Source of the DNA: Prunella strophiata | Lineage: Eukaryota > Chordata > Aves > Passeriformes > Prunellidae | Length of the DNA stretch: 64,000 bases | Direction of reading: 5' to 3' | NCBI GenBank assembly: GCA_036583965.1 | Contig: JAZBQD010000022.1 | Span: forward strand, 124,001 to 188,000 | Shown here: positions 37,511-48,759 of the stretch, piece by piece | Position numbering within the stretch: the stretch's first letter is position 1 | How the letters are laid out: every line of letters begins with the position of its first letter | Notes under the pieces: model-generated | Told to the model about the DNA's origin: nothing | What the model saw: only the letters and a program-made list of their open reading frames with translations | Databases searched by the model: none | Made by a program: the position numbers and the translations under genes

Positions 37511-40173
37511 CTGGAGCCGGTGCGTACGCGGGCAGAGCTCTTCCGGGAACTCTCACGGTGTGCAGCTCCAGAAGAGAACGCGCACTCAGCCATAGCCCGA
37601 TGGGCAGTCGCAGATACAGCGAGGGAGTTTTTGGGGGAGGACATCCCCCACTACAGCTGTTAACTGCCACCTTTATTGAGCAAAGAATGTCACTGACAGA
37701 AATCACTTCAGCAAGCTAACTTTTTTTTTTTTTTGCGTTATCCTGCATATGCTTGTAGGTCAGGTAGTGCAACAATTCAGTTTATGAACCAGACAGTTCA
37801 TGTGCTGGTTATCATCTACTCCTTGAAAACAGTCAGAGTGACTGGTGCCAGTAGGTCCTGCTGGGATATCCACCCGGTCTAACCAGAGACCACATTCCGT
37901 CTTCTGGAGGTATGTCTTTCTCTCCCTTTAAGACACAGAACAGAATCTTCATACATTGGGCATTGAATGCTGATCAAATAAAGCAGCAGCCTGGGAAGTA
38001 TGCTGGCCAGGGCACAAATAAGAGAGTTAAAGAACACAGAGACAAACTGTATTTGTTCACTCAGATAAAAAACACTCAAACAACTAATTCTGAACAGGCA
38101 GAAAACTTTGGGCTTATTCTTCCGTGTTCAGTAAATGTAACCAAAATAGAAAATTAATTTTATTGTACCATATTCCATTTGAATTTGCTGAAGACTGAGT
38201 GTGTTACATAAATATTGACTTCTCCAGGTATCGACTGAACATGCTTTCAGTGAGAGTGAGCTCATTTTTTGCTTACGTTGTAAGCAGCAGCTGGGACAGT
38301 TCCACAAGGACTGAGCAGATGGAGGCTGGACAAAATCAAGTGTTCAGTATAAGTACCTAAATTTAGTCAAGGAGAGAAAGAATCCTCACAGGAAGGTAAG
38401 GGAAACTTAATCTTTAATACTTTTCACAGCATGAAATTTCCTTCATACTTAGACAAGAAAAAATAAATCTATGTTATGTGTACCTACTTCAACTGTACCA
38501 AGAGGCCTTTTGGACATGTGGTTGCTGCTGCTATGAAGTGAGTGTTCTGGAATTTTCCTATCAGCATGTACATTCTCTATTGTAACTTCAGAGATCACCA
38601 TTCTGCAAAAAAACAGTTACAACAAAACCTGTTTGACAAATTTGAACTAGCATGGAAGCCAATTACCTAAAGCAACAAAGAAATGAGTCTAATTCCACAA
38701 ATTCATCAAACTTACTCTGTCATAAAAATCAGGTTTTAGTTCAATGTTTTCTTAGACTAGGTGGGCATGTTATCATTATTTCAAGAAGACACATTACTAG
38801 ATACACTTTTTAATATATTTAATAAAGTTATATATCAACAACTTTTGGATTTGTACTTTTGAGCACTTATTTTGGCAAAGTGAAATATTAAATACTAATA
38901 CTAGACATGCATTCCTTTCATTCAAGCTTAAGAAAACATTTACAAAGTTGACAGATAACATTTATTAAAACATGTTATAGAAAAAAAGGGGCATGGGACT
39001 CTTCTATAAGAAGAAAATATTGAACAGTAACATTAAATTAAAACCATGCTGTACAATTAGGACAGCAATATTTATAGACAAAACTATCCAACCTCTGCAA
39101 TACAGGCATAACAGCTCACAAAATATCAAGATATGCAAATTTACTATTATAAATGACTTGTTTAGAATAAAAACTTATAGCTCATTAAGGAAGATTCACT
39201 TGACTTGCATAAACAGTTACATTTCTGAAAGAAATATGGAATCCCATGAATAAAAAAAAAAAAAGGAGCAGCAATTGACAGACACAGGCTTCAAGCAAAA
39301 ATCAGAACTTGCAATTTAATCACATTAAAAATATACCATCTTCTTTTCCAGCATCTTCCCCATGGCCACTGACAGTTTACAGCAAATAGCTAAAGAAGCC
39401 AAGCTACCCAATAAAGCATTTAAAAGACAAAAAAAACCCCCAACTTTCCTTTGTTGCTTTGAGAATGGTCCTAATTCTGTTATAGCAAAACACCCAATGT
39501 ACTGCTGTGGGCTCTCATAATTCAGAGACAGGTCATCTTGCTGGCACCCAGGCAAAAGTATTGAGATTACAAACCCTGATATGCCTCCATTCTTTCACGA
39601 TCAATAATACTGGAACGCTCAATACATCAGCCTTTGATCATCTGCCTTGCTTATGATACAGGACGGTTTCTCAACCTTAGACAAACATCAGATGAAGAAA
39701 ACTATAACCAAAAACTGTACTGACAATATCTTCTAGGGTCTATCTTCTCACCCATAAAACTAACAAGGAAAGTTTAAAAAATGAAACAACAAAAAAGCAC
39801 CCCGCAAACCAACACTGGGGTGTGAAATAGGAACCTTCTCCCTCAAAAGGGTCTGATATACACCTAAGCAGATTTTAACCCTGCTAACAGTTGAATTTTT
39901 CAGAATGGCAGTTACACAGATTCCATGGTAATTAACATCATAGTTACAAAATGGAATGAAAAGGAACTTAGCTGTAGTATCATTAAGTCTTCTTACCACT
40001 GCTAGGACAATGAATGGCTTCAAAGCAGCAGGAAAGTCTGAAAGCCACCTGGGTATACAATATTGCTGGTTTTCAGAAGACACTCCCTTTACTACAGCCA
40101 ACAGCCACATCATCAAAGGTAATGAAGCATACGGGAAGAAATTAATGAAATTCATCATATACATATGCAGTCA

Positions 40174-40187
40174 TATTATATATATAC

Positions 40188-40221
<34 letters not shown>
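40174..40221. repeat. TA/CATA microsatellite
   Basis: tattatatatatacatacat followed by acatacatatatatatatat: TA and CATA units in tandem, about 48 bp. Confidence 0.9.
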
Positions 40222-40499
40222 GGATTGCTTCCCTCCTCCCCACAAATAAGAAATAATTGTTCATACCTTGAACAAAACCACACCATTAGCAAAGATCAGA
40301 AGCTTGACAGAAGCTACATCGGTATATCTTGGCTTGCTATGTTCAACTGCACTGGCCACTAGTGACAGGGACTGCAGGAGGGACGTGTGGCTAGAGTTTG
40401 CAGGCTGCCCTGCACTAGTCAAAAGAAGTTCAGCATGCACAAAAAAATGGATGTGAACAATCCACTGCAAGCCAAAATCTCAACCAGAGGTGCACATAA

Positions 40500-41170
40500 T
40501 ACTCCTGCTTAAATATACTTAAGGAAGAGTGGCAGCTGCTAGCAAGAGGTGCAGGGAGACACATGGAGAAGATACTCCTGGGTACAGGTGGAGAAACTGA
40601 AGAGCTGCTCTTGGGAAAACACCTGAAGAAGTCACTGAGAACATGTATAGACACACTCACAGAAGGATACACTCCCTGCCTGAGGAGATTCACTTCTAAG
40701 ATGACTCTGGCCTACAGCTAAGCCCTGCCAGAGCAGGTACACCTCTGAAATAACTGAGTTCCACAGAAGAACCAAGCTGGAACGGATACATCCCTGACGG
40801 GACTGTGGCCCAGTGTCACCATGAATAGTGACAATGACCAGGCCAAAGCACCAGAGGATACCCACTAAGAAATGAAAAGCATCAGACAAGGAAGTGTGCA
40901 TATGACTCCAACCTCCTCTGTGACCTGTCACCTTACTAAAGGAAATGGCAGGAACTGAATACAACTCTTGGGGAAAGCAAGGGAAACTGAGAATACAAAG
41001 GCAGGGAGAAGAGGTGTTAGACTTAAGGTGAGCCTGAGGAAGATGGTTTGAGTGATTTTTTATATTCCTTCCCCCAGTACCTGAAATGGTGATTAGAAGT
41101 TTGACAAAGAGCAATAAACTGAATTCAATAAAAACACCACAAGACAACTGTTTCACCTGTGACATGCAAA
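40500..41170. repeat. Possible unclassified old repeat
   Basis: A block of balanced composition embedded in AT-rich DNA. It reads like purine-rich decayed repeat sequence (many 'gaggaaactgaag', 'ctggaacggatacatccctgacgggactgtggcc' style stretches) and ends near 'gagcaataaactgaattcaataaaaac', resembling a 3' end with a polyadenylation signal on the plus strand. A 177-codon minus-strand ORF crosses it but has no recognisable domain. I cannot assign a family. Confidence 0.25.
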
Positions 41171-41796
41171 AATAAGGATTTTAGACATGTATCTCAAGCT
41201 GTCCTTAAATCATCAATCCTCTCAACCTGATCTCATGACAATCAGATCAGTATTTTCCTGCAATCAATTGGTTTAATGTAAATTAACAGCAGGAAGCCAA
41301 GTGCTACAAAAATCAGTAGAGCAACATTTGCTGGACATTCAAGACAATGCCATAATATGGGGTAAAACAGCAAGAGGCAAATACTAAAAAGTTACTATTC
41401 ATGCTAAGTCATTAAAAAAGGACATGGTTCTATAATATGATCTACTGAACCTGTTATAAAATCTTTAAAGTGTCTCTCGCAGTACATTTGATTTTAAAGC
41501 TTTATTTCAAAGTAATCTAACTGCAAATAGAAGTAACATTAAACCTTGAAATATCCCATATAAAAGTCATTCCAAGCTGGTAAAAGAAACAGTTTTGCTG
41601 GCAGCTCTGTAGGATGGTCTGAGTTCAACATTATTTTTTTTTTTTTGACCACAGTTTCCAGACTGGTGTTTCTGACCAGCCTTTTTTATGGTTAAATGGG
41701 AAGAGGCACCCTTAACCTTTTTATGCAAAACTAAAGTGACAATTGGAAAGGGGCTGAGAACTAATGTAATATACAAGATCATTCTTGAAATGAGTA

Positions 41797-41946
41797 TGAG
41801 AATAAACACCCTGGACATGTTCAAGGCCAGGTTGGATGGGACTCTGAGCAACCTGGCCTAGTTGAAGGTGTCCACGCCTATGGCAGGAGAATTGGAAGTA
41901 CATGACCTTCAAAGTCTCCTTCCAACCCAAACCATTCTATGATTCT
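41797..41946 (+). mobile_element. CR1-type LINE 3' end
   Basis: Reads 'catgttcaaggccaggttggatgggactctgagcaacctggcctagttgaaggtgtcc' and ends 'ccttccaacccaaaccattctatgattct', essentially the CR1 3' UTR consensus in sense orientation. About 150 bp, strongly 5'-truncated, so a comparatively well-preserved copy. Confidence 0.95.
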
Positions 41947-42183
41947 AATGCCTTCCTTCAAATGTGATGATGGTACTTGCACAAATGACACCATGTATGT
42001 GGTAAGGCCTTGGAGAATGGAAAAATTAGGGCCACCAAGTGTGAGAACCCTTTCCTCTACCCTCATGTAAACAGGTAAGCATTATAGTATTTTTTAGTAT
42101 TAAAAAGGACAGTGTTAGCAGTGTGTAAACAAACCATAGAGGGAATATAATTTCTAAGTTTAAAAAACATACTTATAAAGTAT

Positions 42184-42315
42184 TATGGTTTGGGGTTTTT
42201 TTGTTGCTTTTGTTTTTGGATTTTTTTTTTTTAGGTTTTTTTGTGGGGTGTTTTTTTGTTTTGTTTTGTTGTTTTTTTTGTTTGTTTGTTTGTTTTTTGG
42301 TTTTGTTTTGTTTAA
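42184..42315. repeat. T/G-rich low-complexity tract
   Basis: ggtttttttgttgcttttg-type sequence with T-runs and gttt units (tttgtttgtttgtttg). On the minus strand it is A/C-rich. It resembles the tract at 26.0 kb. Confidence 0.88.
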
Positions 42316-44383
42316 ATACAAAGTGCTATACATTAAGCAGGTTACAGTGTTAGTGAGCAAAATCCCTGTTTCAGTACCTTGATCACAAAGGTTAAACATG
42401 GCCACCATGGTATTTGAAGAGTTCAATTAAGTGCTAAGAAAAGGAACTCTGTGGTGCTAATCATTCATGCCCATTGCCAGCAATGGGTTCATTGTATGTA
42501 CTTGGGAACACCTGTTTTAACAAAATTCCATATGAAAAAATATTTGAAGCATTAGAAGTTTAATAATTAAGAGCCTCCTAAAAAAAAAAAAAAGGTTTTT
42601 AAGTAGAATGCCAGTAAAGAAGTTACAGTAATTACAGCTCACTGAGTAGAAAACCCTCAGCTTGCAGCAGACATTCAGGATACAGTTCAGTTGTATCTTA
42701 AGACAATTTGTAAATGGGAATTCAAAAAAGAATCTGAAGTGTAATAATATTTGTGTGGTTTTTCTTCACCATACAGGGTCATCTGTTCCAGTACATTAGC
42801 CTGCACACAGCAGTGTCTAATACAGAAACTGGGGCCAGACAGGCTTAGGTCTTTAATGCTGGTTAACTTTTTCCCCATGTGGACAGCACTGTACTTGGTT
42901 ATCACCTCTTTCTATTATACTCTGTGTATGTTCTTTCCTTGTCATATTTCAGTAAGCTACGAAGAAGCTTTTGTTTACTAAGAAGCAATTGCTTTTGCAT
43001 TGGACTGCATTAAGCTTTCAACCCCAAAATCCTGTTGTCACCTTTACAACTGATGCCTTTACTCAATCTGCAGAGCTGGCAGCATACCTTAGAACTACAC
43101 ACATTCCTCCATCTATCTCCATGAATGAGAGCCCCACACACAGACCAAGTGTCACTTTCCCAGCAAAAATACCAGCTTCAGACATAAGCATGGTACCATG
43201 TTCTGTAGTACCATTAGAAGATCCAAATCACATACTTCCTACTTTTTTTCCACAAGCAATTTCGAGGAAGCAAACAACTCTGCTTGTGATCACCAGTCAC
43301 AGTAGTTCAGTACCAAGAATCAGTATTATATACTATTCAAATAGTAAAGAATTAAAAGTATAAATACCTATCAATGACTATGTAATTTTCCTAAAGCAGG
43401 TTTTTAAAATTAGATAGAAGTTCTCAAAGAAGTTTCTGTACCAATAACAAGTCAGTTCATTAATCCAGAGTTTGGTACTTGCTACTGTAGTAAGCCACAA
43501 AAAATTGAACAGAAATTTTACACTTTAAATATTTGATTATTTTGACTAAGTTCCAAATGTTACACTTTACTTTTAGATGGTGTCTTATTTTTTAATAAAA
43601 CATACTTATTACACACACTTCTAGAAGCTCTCACAACAGAGTAATTAAAATCTAATGAAGTCAAGAGTCCAAAAGCATTAGACCTTAGAAGAGCAAGTAT
43701 AAAGTATACTTAATATATACTGAAGTTTATATAGTGAAAACTGTAAGTGCATTACAGACCCTAAATAGAAATCAGCACAAAATTAGACATTTGTTTTACT
43801 GAAGATAAATTTAAAAACTAGAAGATTGATCATGGAAAGCCAAACCACCTTTACCACTGCCTCTCATTAAGCAATACAACAAAGGCTACTGAATGATGCA
43901 CGCTACCTAATGATGCATGTTAAGTATGTTGGCAGTCTTCACCTTGAGGTGGAATTCTCTTTTCTTTTCTTCATTTAAATGTGAATCATATAAGCCAGTT
44001 TGGTCATCTTAGTTTTCTTTTCCATTAAGGAGTACTATCTGAATTTCTCATTCATCTAAGTATTTTCAGGATTTTTGTCAATTTGGAGCTGAGTTTTACT
44101 GTGGATTTAGATGACTTGGAAATACAAGATGGCTTCTAAATACTGCTGTGATTACAATCAATCTCAGACCTCATTTTGCAGACACCTTTCAGATTAACCA
44201 CATGCACTTCCCACAATAAACACCTGAAGTAATATTGCAGGAAGTAAAATACATTTGATCTGTTTATACCAGCATACTTATTAAAACGTTTTTTTTGAGA
44301 ACGTACAATAGCAAGTACCAGACATTATTTGCATAATTAGTTTATTTTTCTTACTCTACTAAACAAATGTAAGCACTAATGTC

Positions 44384-45779
44384 TTAGTTCATCTCAGTAG
44401 TACTCTGCTCAGCTTTAGAAGCCTGATAGGACTTGGTACAAGAGGTCACATGCCGATGAAAACTGTCCCGCCACATAAATCTTTTCCCACAGATGTTACA
44501 CTCATACGGTTTTAATGCCTGTATGAATTTTCATATGGCCTACAAGATGGTGTTTCATTTTGAATTTCTTACCACAGACACCACAGCCATAAGGTCGAAG
44601 ACCGAGGTGCATACTCATATGCCGATCTCTCTGACTTTTGTGTGTAAAGCTTTTTCCACACTGACAAGGATAGAGCTTATCGGCATGGGAGAATCCAGTG
44701 AGAGACGTTTCTTCTTTAATCCCAGCAGCCATATCAATGCTTTCACCATAGCCTGCTGCCATCATAAGATCCTGTCTGTGAGCACTTAAATTTCCATCTG
44801 CCCTTTCACCGGAAAATTCTTCCATAGACGAGCCATAGAAGTCAACTTGTTCATCATAATTACTTTCATCTGCCTGTTCATCAAATTCTGCTTCCATCTT
44901 TTTGTCACCTATGTGAAAATCTTCAACACCTGAAGACTGGATTGAGTGATCTGCCTGGATGGTATTCATGGATTCAGAAACTTGGTGTTCATCATAAGGA
45001 TTATCAACGCCTTCACAGTCTTGTTCAAACCTTTCTGGTTTCACATGGATCCATCGCTTGTGAGACATAATACTGGGTTTGCTATACATTGGTCTGCTAT
45101 ACTGGTACTCTGCACTATCACTAGTTCCCTCTTCCCCATCCTGACTGGTCATTCCAGTGCTAAGTCTATCGTGTTCTGTTGAAGAATTACTGGGAAGGTA
45201 CTCGTGTTCTGTCAGCTGACACGACAGTTCATCTTTAGAGCTCTCTTCTTCATTTTCGCCATCCCTTAGTTCCTGCACTTTGTGGAATTCTGTCTGTCCT
45301 CCAGAGCCAAGTTCAAAGGTTTCAACAAGGCCATTGTAACTACTACTGCTTGGGGACTGATGGTCGCTGCCATGATTCATCTTCTGACACAGAACTGTTG
45401 GGTTTCCCTCAAGCACTTCAGTGCACTTATCCACTACGTGCCACATCTGAAGGAAACTTGCTGCTGTCAGATAACTAACAATTTCTGGTGCAGGCATTAC
45501 CAGCCGGCCTGTATAGGTAGACAGAAGAATGTTTTCGAATACTCTGGGATTCATCACATCAGGCAGGACTATTCGCCTGCTGTTTTTCAGGAGAACCTGA
45601 TCACAGAAGTAAGGTGAACTAGCTGCAAGAACAGCTTTATGGGCTCTGAAGAGATGGCCCTGAACCACAATGGACACATCACATAATTGTCCTTGCTGGC
45701 GCTGTTGGTTTAACTTCTGCAAAATGGTGCTAGAAAAATCTGGAAATTCCACTCGAAAGGAGCTTGACCCAGACTCCAT
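44384..45779 (-). CDS. ZBTB43: ZBTB43, BTB/POZ zinc-finger protein, frame broken before last finger
   Basis: The coding exon of ZBTB43, a nuclear BTB-zinc finger transcription factor. It begins MESGSSSFRVEFPDFSSTIL with a BTB/POZ domain (GHLFRAHKAVLAASSPYFCD) at about residues 22-125. A long acidic linker follows, then an atypical first finger at about 370-391 (only C-x-C: YPCQCGKSF) and a canonical second finger at about 397-419. The uninterrupted frame runs 45,779-44,502 (425 codons) and ends TGIK-T-V-stop. At 44,510-44,513 the sense strand has AAAA where AAA would keep frame; ignoring one A, the linker reads TGIKPYEC and the third finger continues (CNICGKRFMWRDSFHRH) to a stop at 44,384-44,386. 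The restored length is 464, close to the mammalian 467. Either an indel error or a real truncation. Confidence 0.93.
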
Positions 45780-45802
45780 TTCATTACAAATTTAGTGTTG
45801 TG
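45780..45802 (-). other. ZBTB43: ZBTB43 5' UTR part of coding exon
   Basis: 23 bases between the acceptor (cattttttcttgcag on the minus strand) and the start codon. An out-of-frame ATG lies 5 bases upstream of the main ATG, at the complement of 45,782-45,784. Confidence 0.75.
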
Positions 45803-48062
45803 CTGCAAGAAAAAATGTAAAATAAAAATAAGAAATAAAATTAGAAATTCTGCTTGGTCAAGTATTGACCTTTCAATTTTCTTCTATGTTTTTTTCTTTT
45901 TTCTTAACAGACTCACATGGAACTCAACCTTTTGCCACTGTTGTGCTTCTCTCAAGCCACCTCATTTCTCTCTTCTGAAAGCTGTACTAAGGCCATAAAT
46001 TACTATGCCAACATATTTTGTTGTGTTTCTTCTCTTCAAGAGGACTCATCAACTACAGCAGGAGCTACAAACAGCAAGCTATCTAGTAGGGATAGACTAA
46101 GCATTTCAAACACGAGTTTAGGCTAATGAAACCGTTATTTCATGGAATTATACAGTAGAGTTCTAACTCCAGAATGTCCCACAGTTTGTACCAGAATATG
46201 AAAGATTTTATATTTCAAATGCCAACAAAATCATCTCATTTATCCCCCAACAAACACTGATTTTACTCATGAAATATTTCACTTAAGATCAATTTTTCAA
46301 AAACAACTGTATCAACTCACAGGATGACACTGGAAGCACAGGCAGAAACTGACTAAGAATAAGGCTTATGACCCTTCTCATGTATTTCCCTATTGTTTCA
46401 CTAACTGAAAGCAACAGCAACAGCTTGTGCAGTTTTCAATTCTAAGCTTATTGAGATATTTGGGTTAAGGCTAGGATTATAATGTTCCTTCTAGGGAAAT
46501 CCTACAGAACTTAAAAGGTCAATCAAGAAATTGATACCTTTGCTGCACAGAACTTTTCCTGCTGGTTCCTTGTGAATTTGTAACAACATAACAATTACAT
46601 GACAGATTCTGAGCTAAGAACTCCCAGATTTTCACATCTGTATTCTCACATAATCCAGATGTCTTCACAAAAGATTAACAGCCCTTTTATCAGTAATACA
46701 ACTTTTTCAAATGCATACTTGAGATTTTAAATTGAATTTGAGATAAATTTGCACGTTATTGTAATTAGAAATGGCAGAAATTTAAATGCCACTATGAAAA
46801 ACCAACATTAATTGCTTGAGTAAATTAAACTTGTGCAATTTTTCTGTTTGATAATGTGTAAATTGAGTGCTATGGGATTCCTGAAGAGCCATGGAGCAGC
46901 AAGTGGTTTCCGTGGTCAAGTTCCGTGAAGTTGCCACCCACATTTGCATAATTGCAGAAGACCACCTTTAAATTTACTGTCTTCAGCACTCCTCACGTTC
47001 TTTTCCTCAAAGCACCAACCCTCTTCTGAACTGAATCAGCTACCAATACTTTTCCAGTGAGCAATGGAATACTGCGCCTGCCAGCTCAACTGTTAATTTT
47101 TCTTACCACTTTGCTTAAAACAATTTGACATAATTATTTAAGTATTTCAAGTTATCTTATACCTTGTATATATAACATCCATTTTTTGAAACAGATTTTC
47201 TTTTACAAATGCAGTTCCTTACCTCCCTTCAGAATATTCTCAGATTTAAGATTCTGTTTTTCAGTATTTGCCTAAATAAAAAATAAGCCTTCAGAAGATG
47301 TTCAACTGAAGTTTAAAGAGAGATGCCTGTAGAATTTATATACAATTACTGATAATCTAAACTGCCATCTTTCAGCAGGGAGTCAGCATGTCACCACAAA
47401 AATATTTCCAGATGACAGCAGGCTTTTTTTGTATTTTAAGTTGTCATGCAGACAAAATGTCAGTAAAATATATTCAATTAGCAAAGCCATACAAGTCAAG
47501 CAAATAGGTTTTCGAAAGGGGTTTCACTCTCTCCTTCTACAATCTGTTTTGTTTTGCACATTTACTCCAAACTCATAAAGAACAAAGTCCTTCTACTTCA
47601 ATTAATAATAATTTAAAAAACAATCTCCATGCTGGAGCATTGAGTAGAACATACAAGTCACATTTTAGTTGCTTTAAAATACCATTAGTTCTAGTAAGTG
47701 CTAGCAGGGAGTTCCTTCCCCTCTCCACGCGCAGGCCCGCAGGTCTTGATCCCTCATCCTCCCAGCGCCCCCGCGATGCTGCCGCGGCCGCACCGCCGGG
47801 GCCCGGCCGGGAACCGCTCCAGCCCGTGGGACCAGGCAGGCCCCAGCGCCTCCCGCGGCCGCGCGGACCCGCCAATAGGCTCCGACAGGAGCGGACCCCG
47901 TCCCCGGTCCCACCGGGGACACCGACCCGGCCCGGCAGAGCGCGGGACCTGCGGCCGCAGGGCGTGGGAAGGCCTCGCGCGCCCCGCCGCCCCAGCGCGG
48001 ACCCGCGGACCGGGCCCGGCGGCAGCACGGCCGCCCGGGGTCCACGAGCAGCAGCGTCTCAC
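45803..48062 (-). other. ZBTB43: ZBTB43 5' intron
   Basis: Intron of 2.26 kb between the CpG-island donor and the coding-exon acceptor, AT-rich. It includes an octamer-like atttgcat near 46,950. Additional non-coding exons are possible but not seen. Confidence 0.65.
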
Positions 48063-48180
48063 CTGCGGCCCGCGGCGCCTCTCTCATAGCGGGACGCTGT
48101 CGGTGCGGCCCCGGCCCCGGCCCTGCCCGCGCCCGCCCCGTCCCGCACCGGAAGCGGCTGCCCCCCCTTCCTGCAGGCAC
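48063..48180 (-). other. ZBTB43: ZBTB43 non-coding exon 1 (inferred)
   Basis: A strong donor, ggccgcag|gtgagac on the minus strand, at 48,062/48,063. It carries an ATG at the complement of 48,085-48,087 that, if spliced directly to the coding exon, opens an 11-codon upstream ORF ending before the main start. The transcription start, and so the right boundary, is a guess. Confidence 0.5.
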
Positions 48181-48192
48181 TTCCGCGTCCCG

Positions 48193-48202
48193 GTCACGTG
48201 AC
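48193..48202. promoter_or_regulatory. Palindromic E-box GTCACGTGAC
   Basis: Perfect 10-bp palindrome matching the high-affinity USF/TFE3/TFEB-type (CLEAR-like) E-box, about 130 bp upstream of the exon 1 donor of ZBTB43, in the expected core-promoter zone. Confidence 0.65.
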
Positions 48203-48259
48203 GATAGCCCAGCCCTTCTCCGCCCCACCCGCGGGGCGTTCTTACCCGGGCCGGCGGCG

Positions 48260-48273
48260 GCGCCCCCTGCTGG
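48260..48273 (-). promoter_or_regulatory. CTCF-like motif
   Basis: gcgccccctgctgg is the reverse complement of ccagcagggggcgc, a strong match to the CTCF core. Minus-oriented, pointing into ZBTB43. Confidence 0.65.
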
Positions 48274-48350
48274 CTCCATTTGGGAGCGGGTCTTAGACCC
48301 GAGCGCTCAGCCGGAACGATTCGCACCCCAAAACCCCCTGGGCCGAGCTG

Positions 48351-48381
48351 TCCCGTCCCGTCCCGTCCCGTCCCGTCCCCT
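48351..48381. repeat. TCCCG pentanucleotide repeat
   Basis: tcccgtcccgtcccgtcccg continuing for about six units within the CpG island. On the minus strand it is a G-run-containing repeat. Confidence 0.9.
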
Positions 48382-48628
48382 CCCATTGCACCGCAGCTGC
48401 TCCCCGGGGTAGTACTCTAAGCACAGCTGTGAGCACTGCCGGGAGGGGACCACCGGACAGTACAACTGAAGCCCGCTGCCCGCTGGCGCGGCCCGTCTGT
48501 TCCGCACAGATGCCTGATGTGCTGGGGCACGAACTTGTCCTACAGCCGAACCGCTCCAATGGGCACGCAACCAGCACACCCGTGTCGGAACCTTCGCCAG
48601 CTCGGGCTCGGTCCCGCCCCGCTGCGGC

Positions 48629-48642
48629 CCGCAGGGGGCGCC
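48629..48642 (+). promoter_or_regulatory. CTCF-like motif
   Basis: ccgcagggggcgcc matches the CTCF core in the plus orientation, about 370 bp from the oppositely oriented motif at 48,260. Confidence 0.55.
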
Positions 48643-48759
48643 GCTCCCCGCCTGGGGCGGCTCTACTGGCCGGACCTGAAATCCGCCCCTTTCTGCGGGA
48701 AAATGTCCCAAATAAACTGATAAAAAAATAGTATTAATTATGCTTAATCTTTAAATTTT

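Larger units (their letters stand above)
36890..37560. promoter_or_regulatory. CpG island, ZBTB34 promoter
   Basis: GC- and CpG-dense interval spanning the ZBTB34 first exon. A minus-strand CCAAT box (ccaat, complement of 37,506-37,510) lies about 275 bp upstream of the exon 1 donor. A YY1-like catggcgga lies at about 37,255. Overlapping long ORFs on both strands are GC artefacts. Confidence 0.85.
37600..41495. other. Intergenic between ZBTB43 3' end and ZBTB34 promoter
   Basis: No protein-coding gene recognised. A TA/CATA microsatellite lies at 40.17-40.22 kb. The interval 40.5-41.16 kb has a more balanced composition and an unclassified repeat-like character. The rest is AT-rich unique-looking sequence. 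Confidence 0.55.
41496..44383 (-). other. ZBTB43: Probable ZBTB43 3' UTR and downstream
   Basis: AT-rich sequence after the ZBTB43 stop. ZBTB43 has a long 3' UTR in mammals. Minus-strand aataaa signals (tttatt on plus) are seen at about 44,341 and 41,501. The second would give a UTR of about 2.9 kb, but the CR1 fragment and T/G-rich tract lie within that span. The true end is uncertain. Confidence 0.4.
47715..48700. promoter_or_regulatory. CpG island, ZBTB43 promoter
   Basis: About 1 kb of dense CpG with abrupt edges against AT-rich DNA on both sides. It contains an ETS-like accggaagcg near 48,148, a palindromic gtcacgtgac, a TCCCG repeat and two CTCF-like motifs. All long ORFs in it, on both strands, are explained by GC richness. 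Confidence 0.87.

Noticed and set aside
36862..37719. 285-codon plus-strand ORF and several minus-strand ORFs
   Set aside because: CpG-island artefacts over the ZBTB34 promoter; no recognisable domain, and mutually overlapping frames.
40632..41165. 177-codon minus-strand ORF
   Set aside because: No family resemblance; probably chance within an old repeat-like block.
47573..48731. Multiple ORFs of 100-190 codons on both strands
   Set aside because: CpG-island artefacts over the ZBTB43 promoter.
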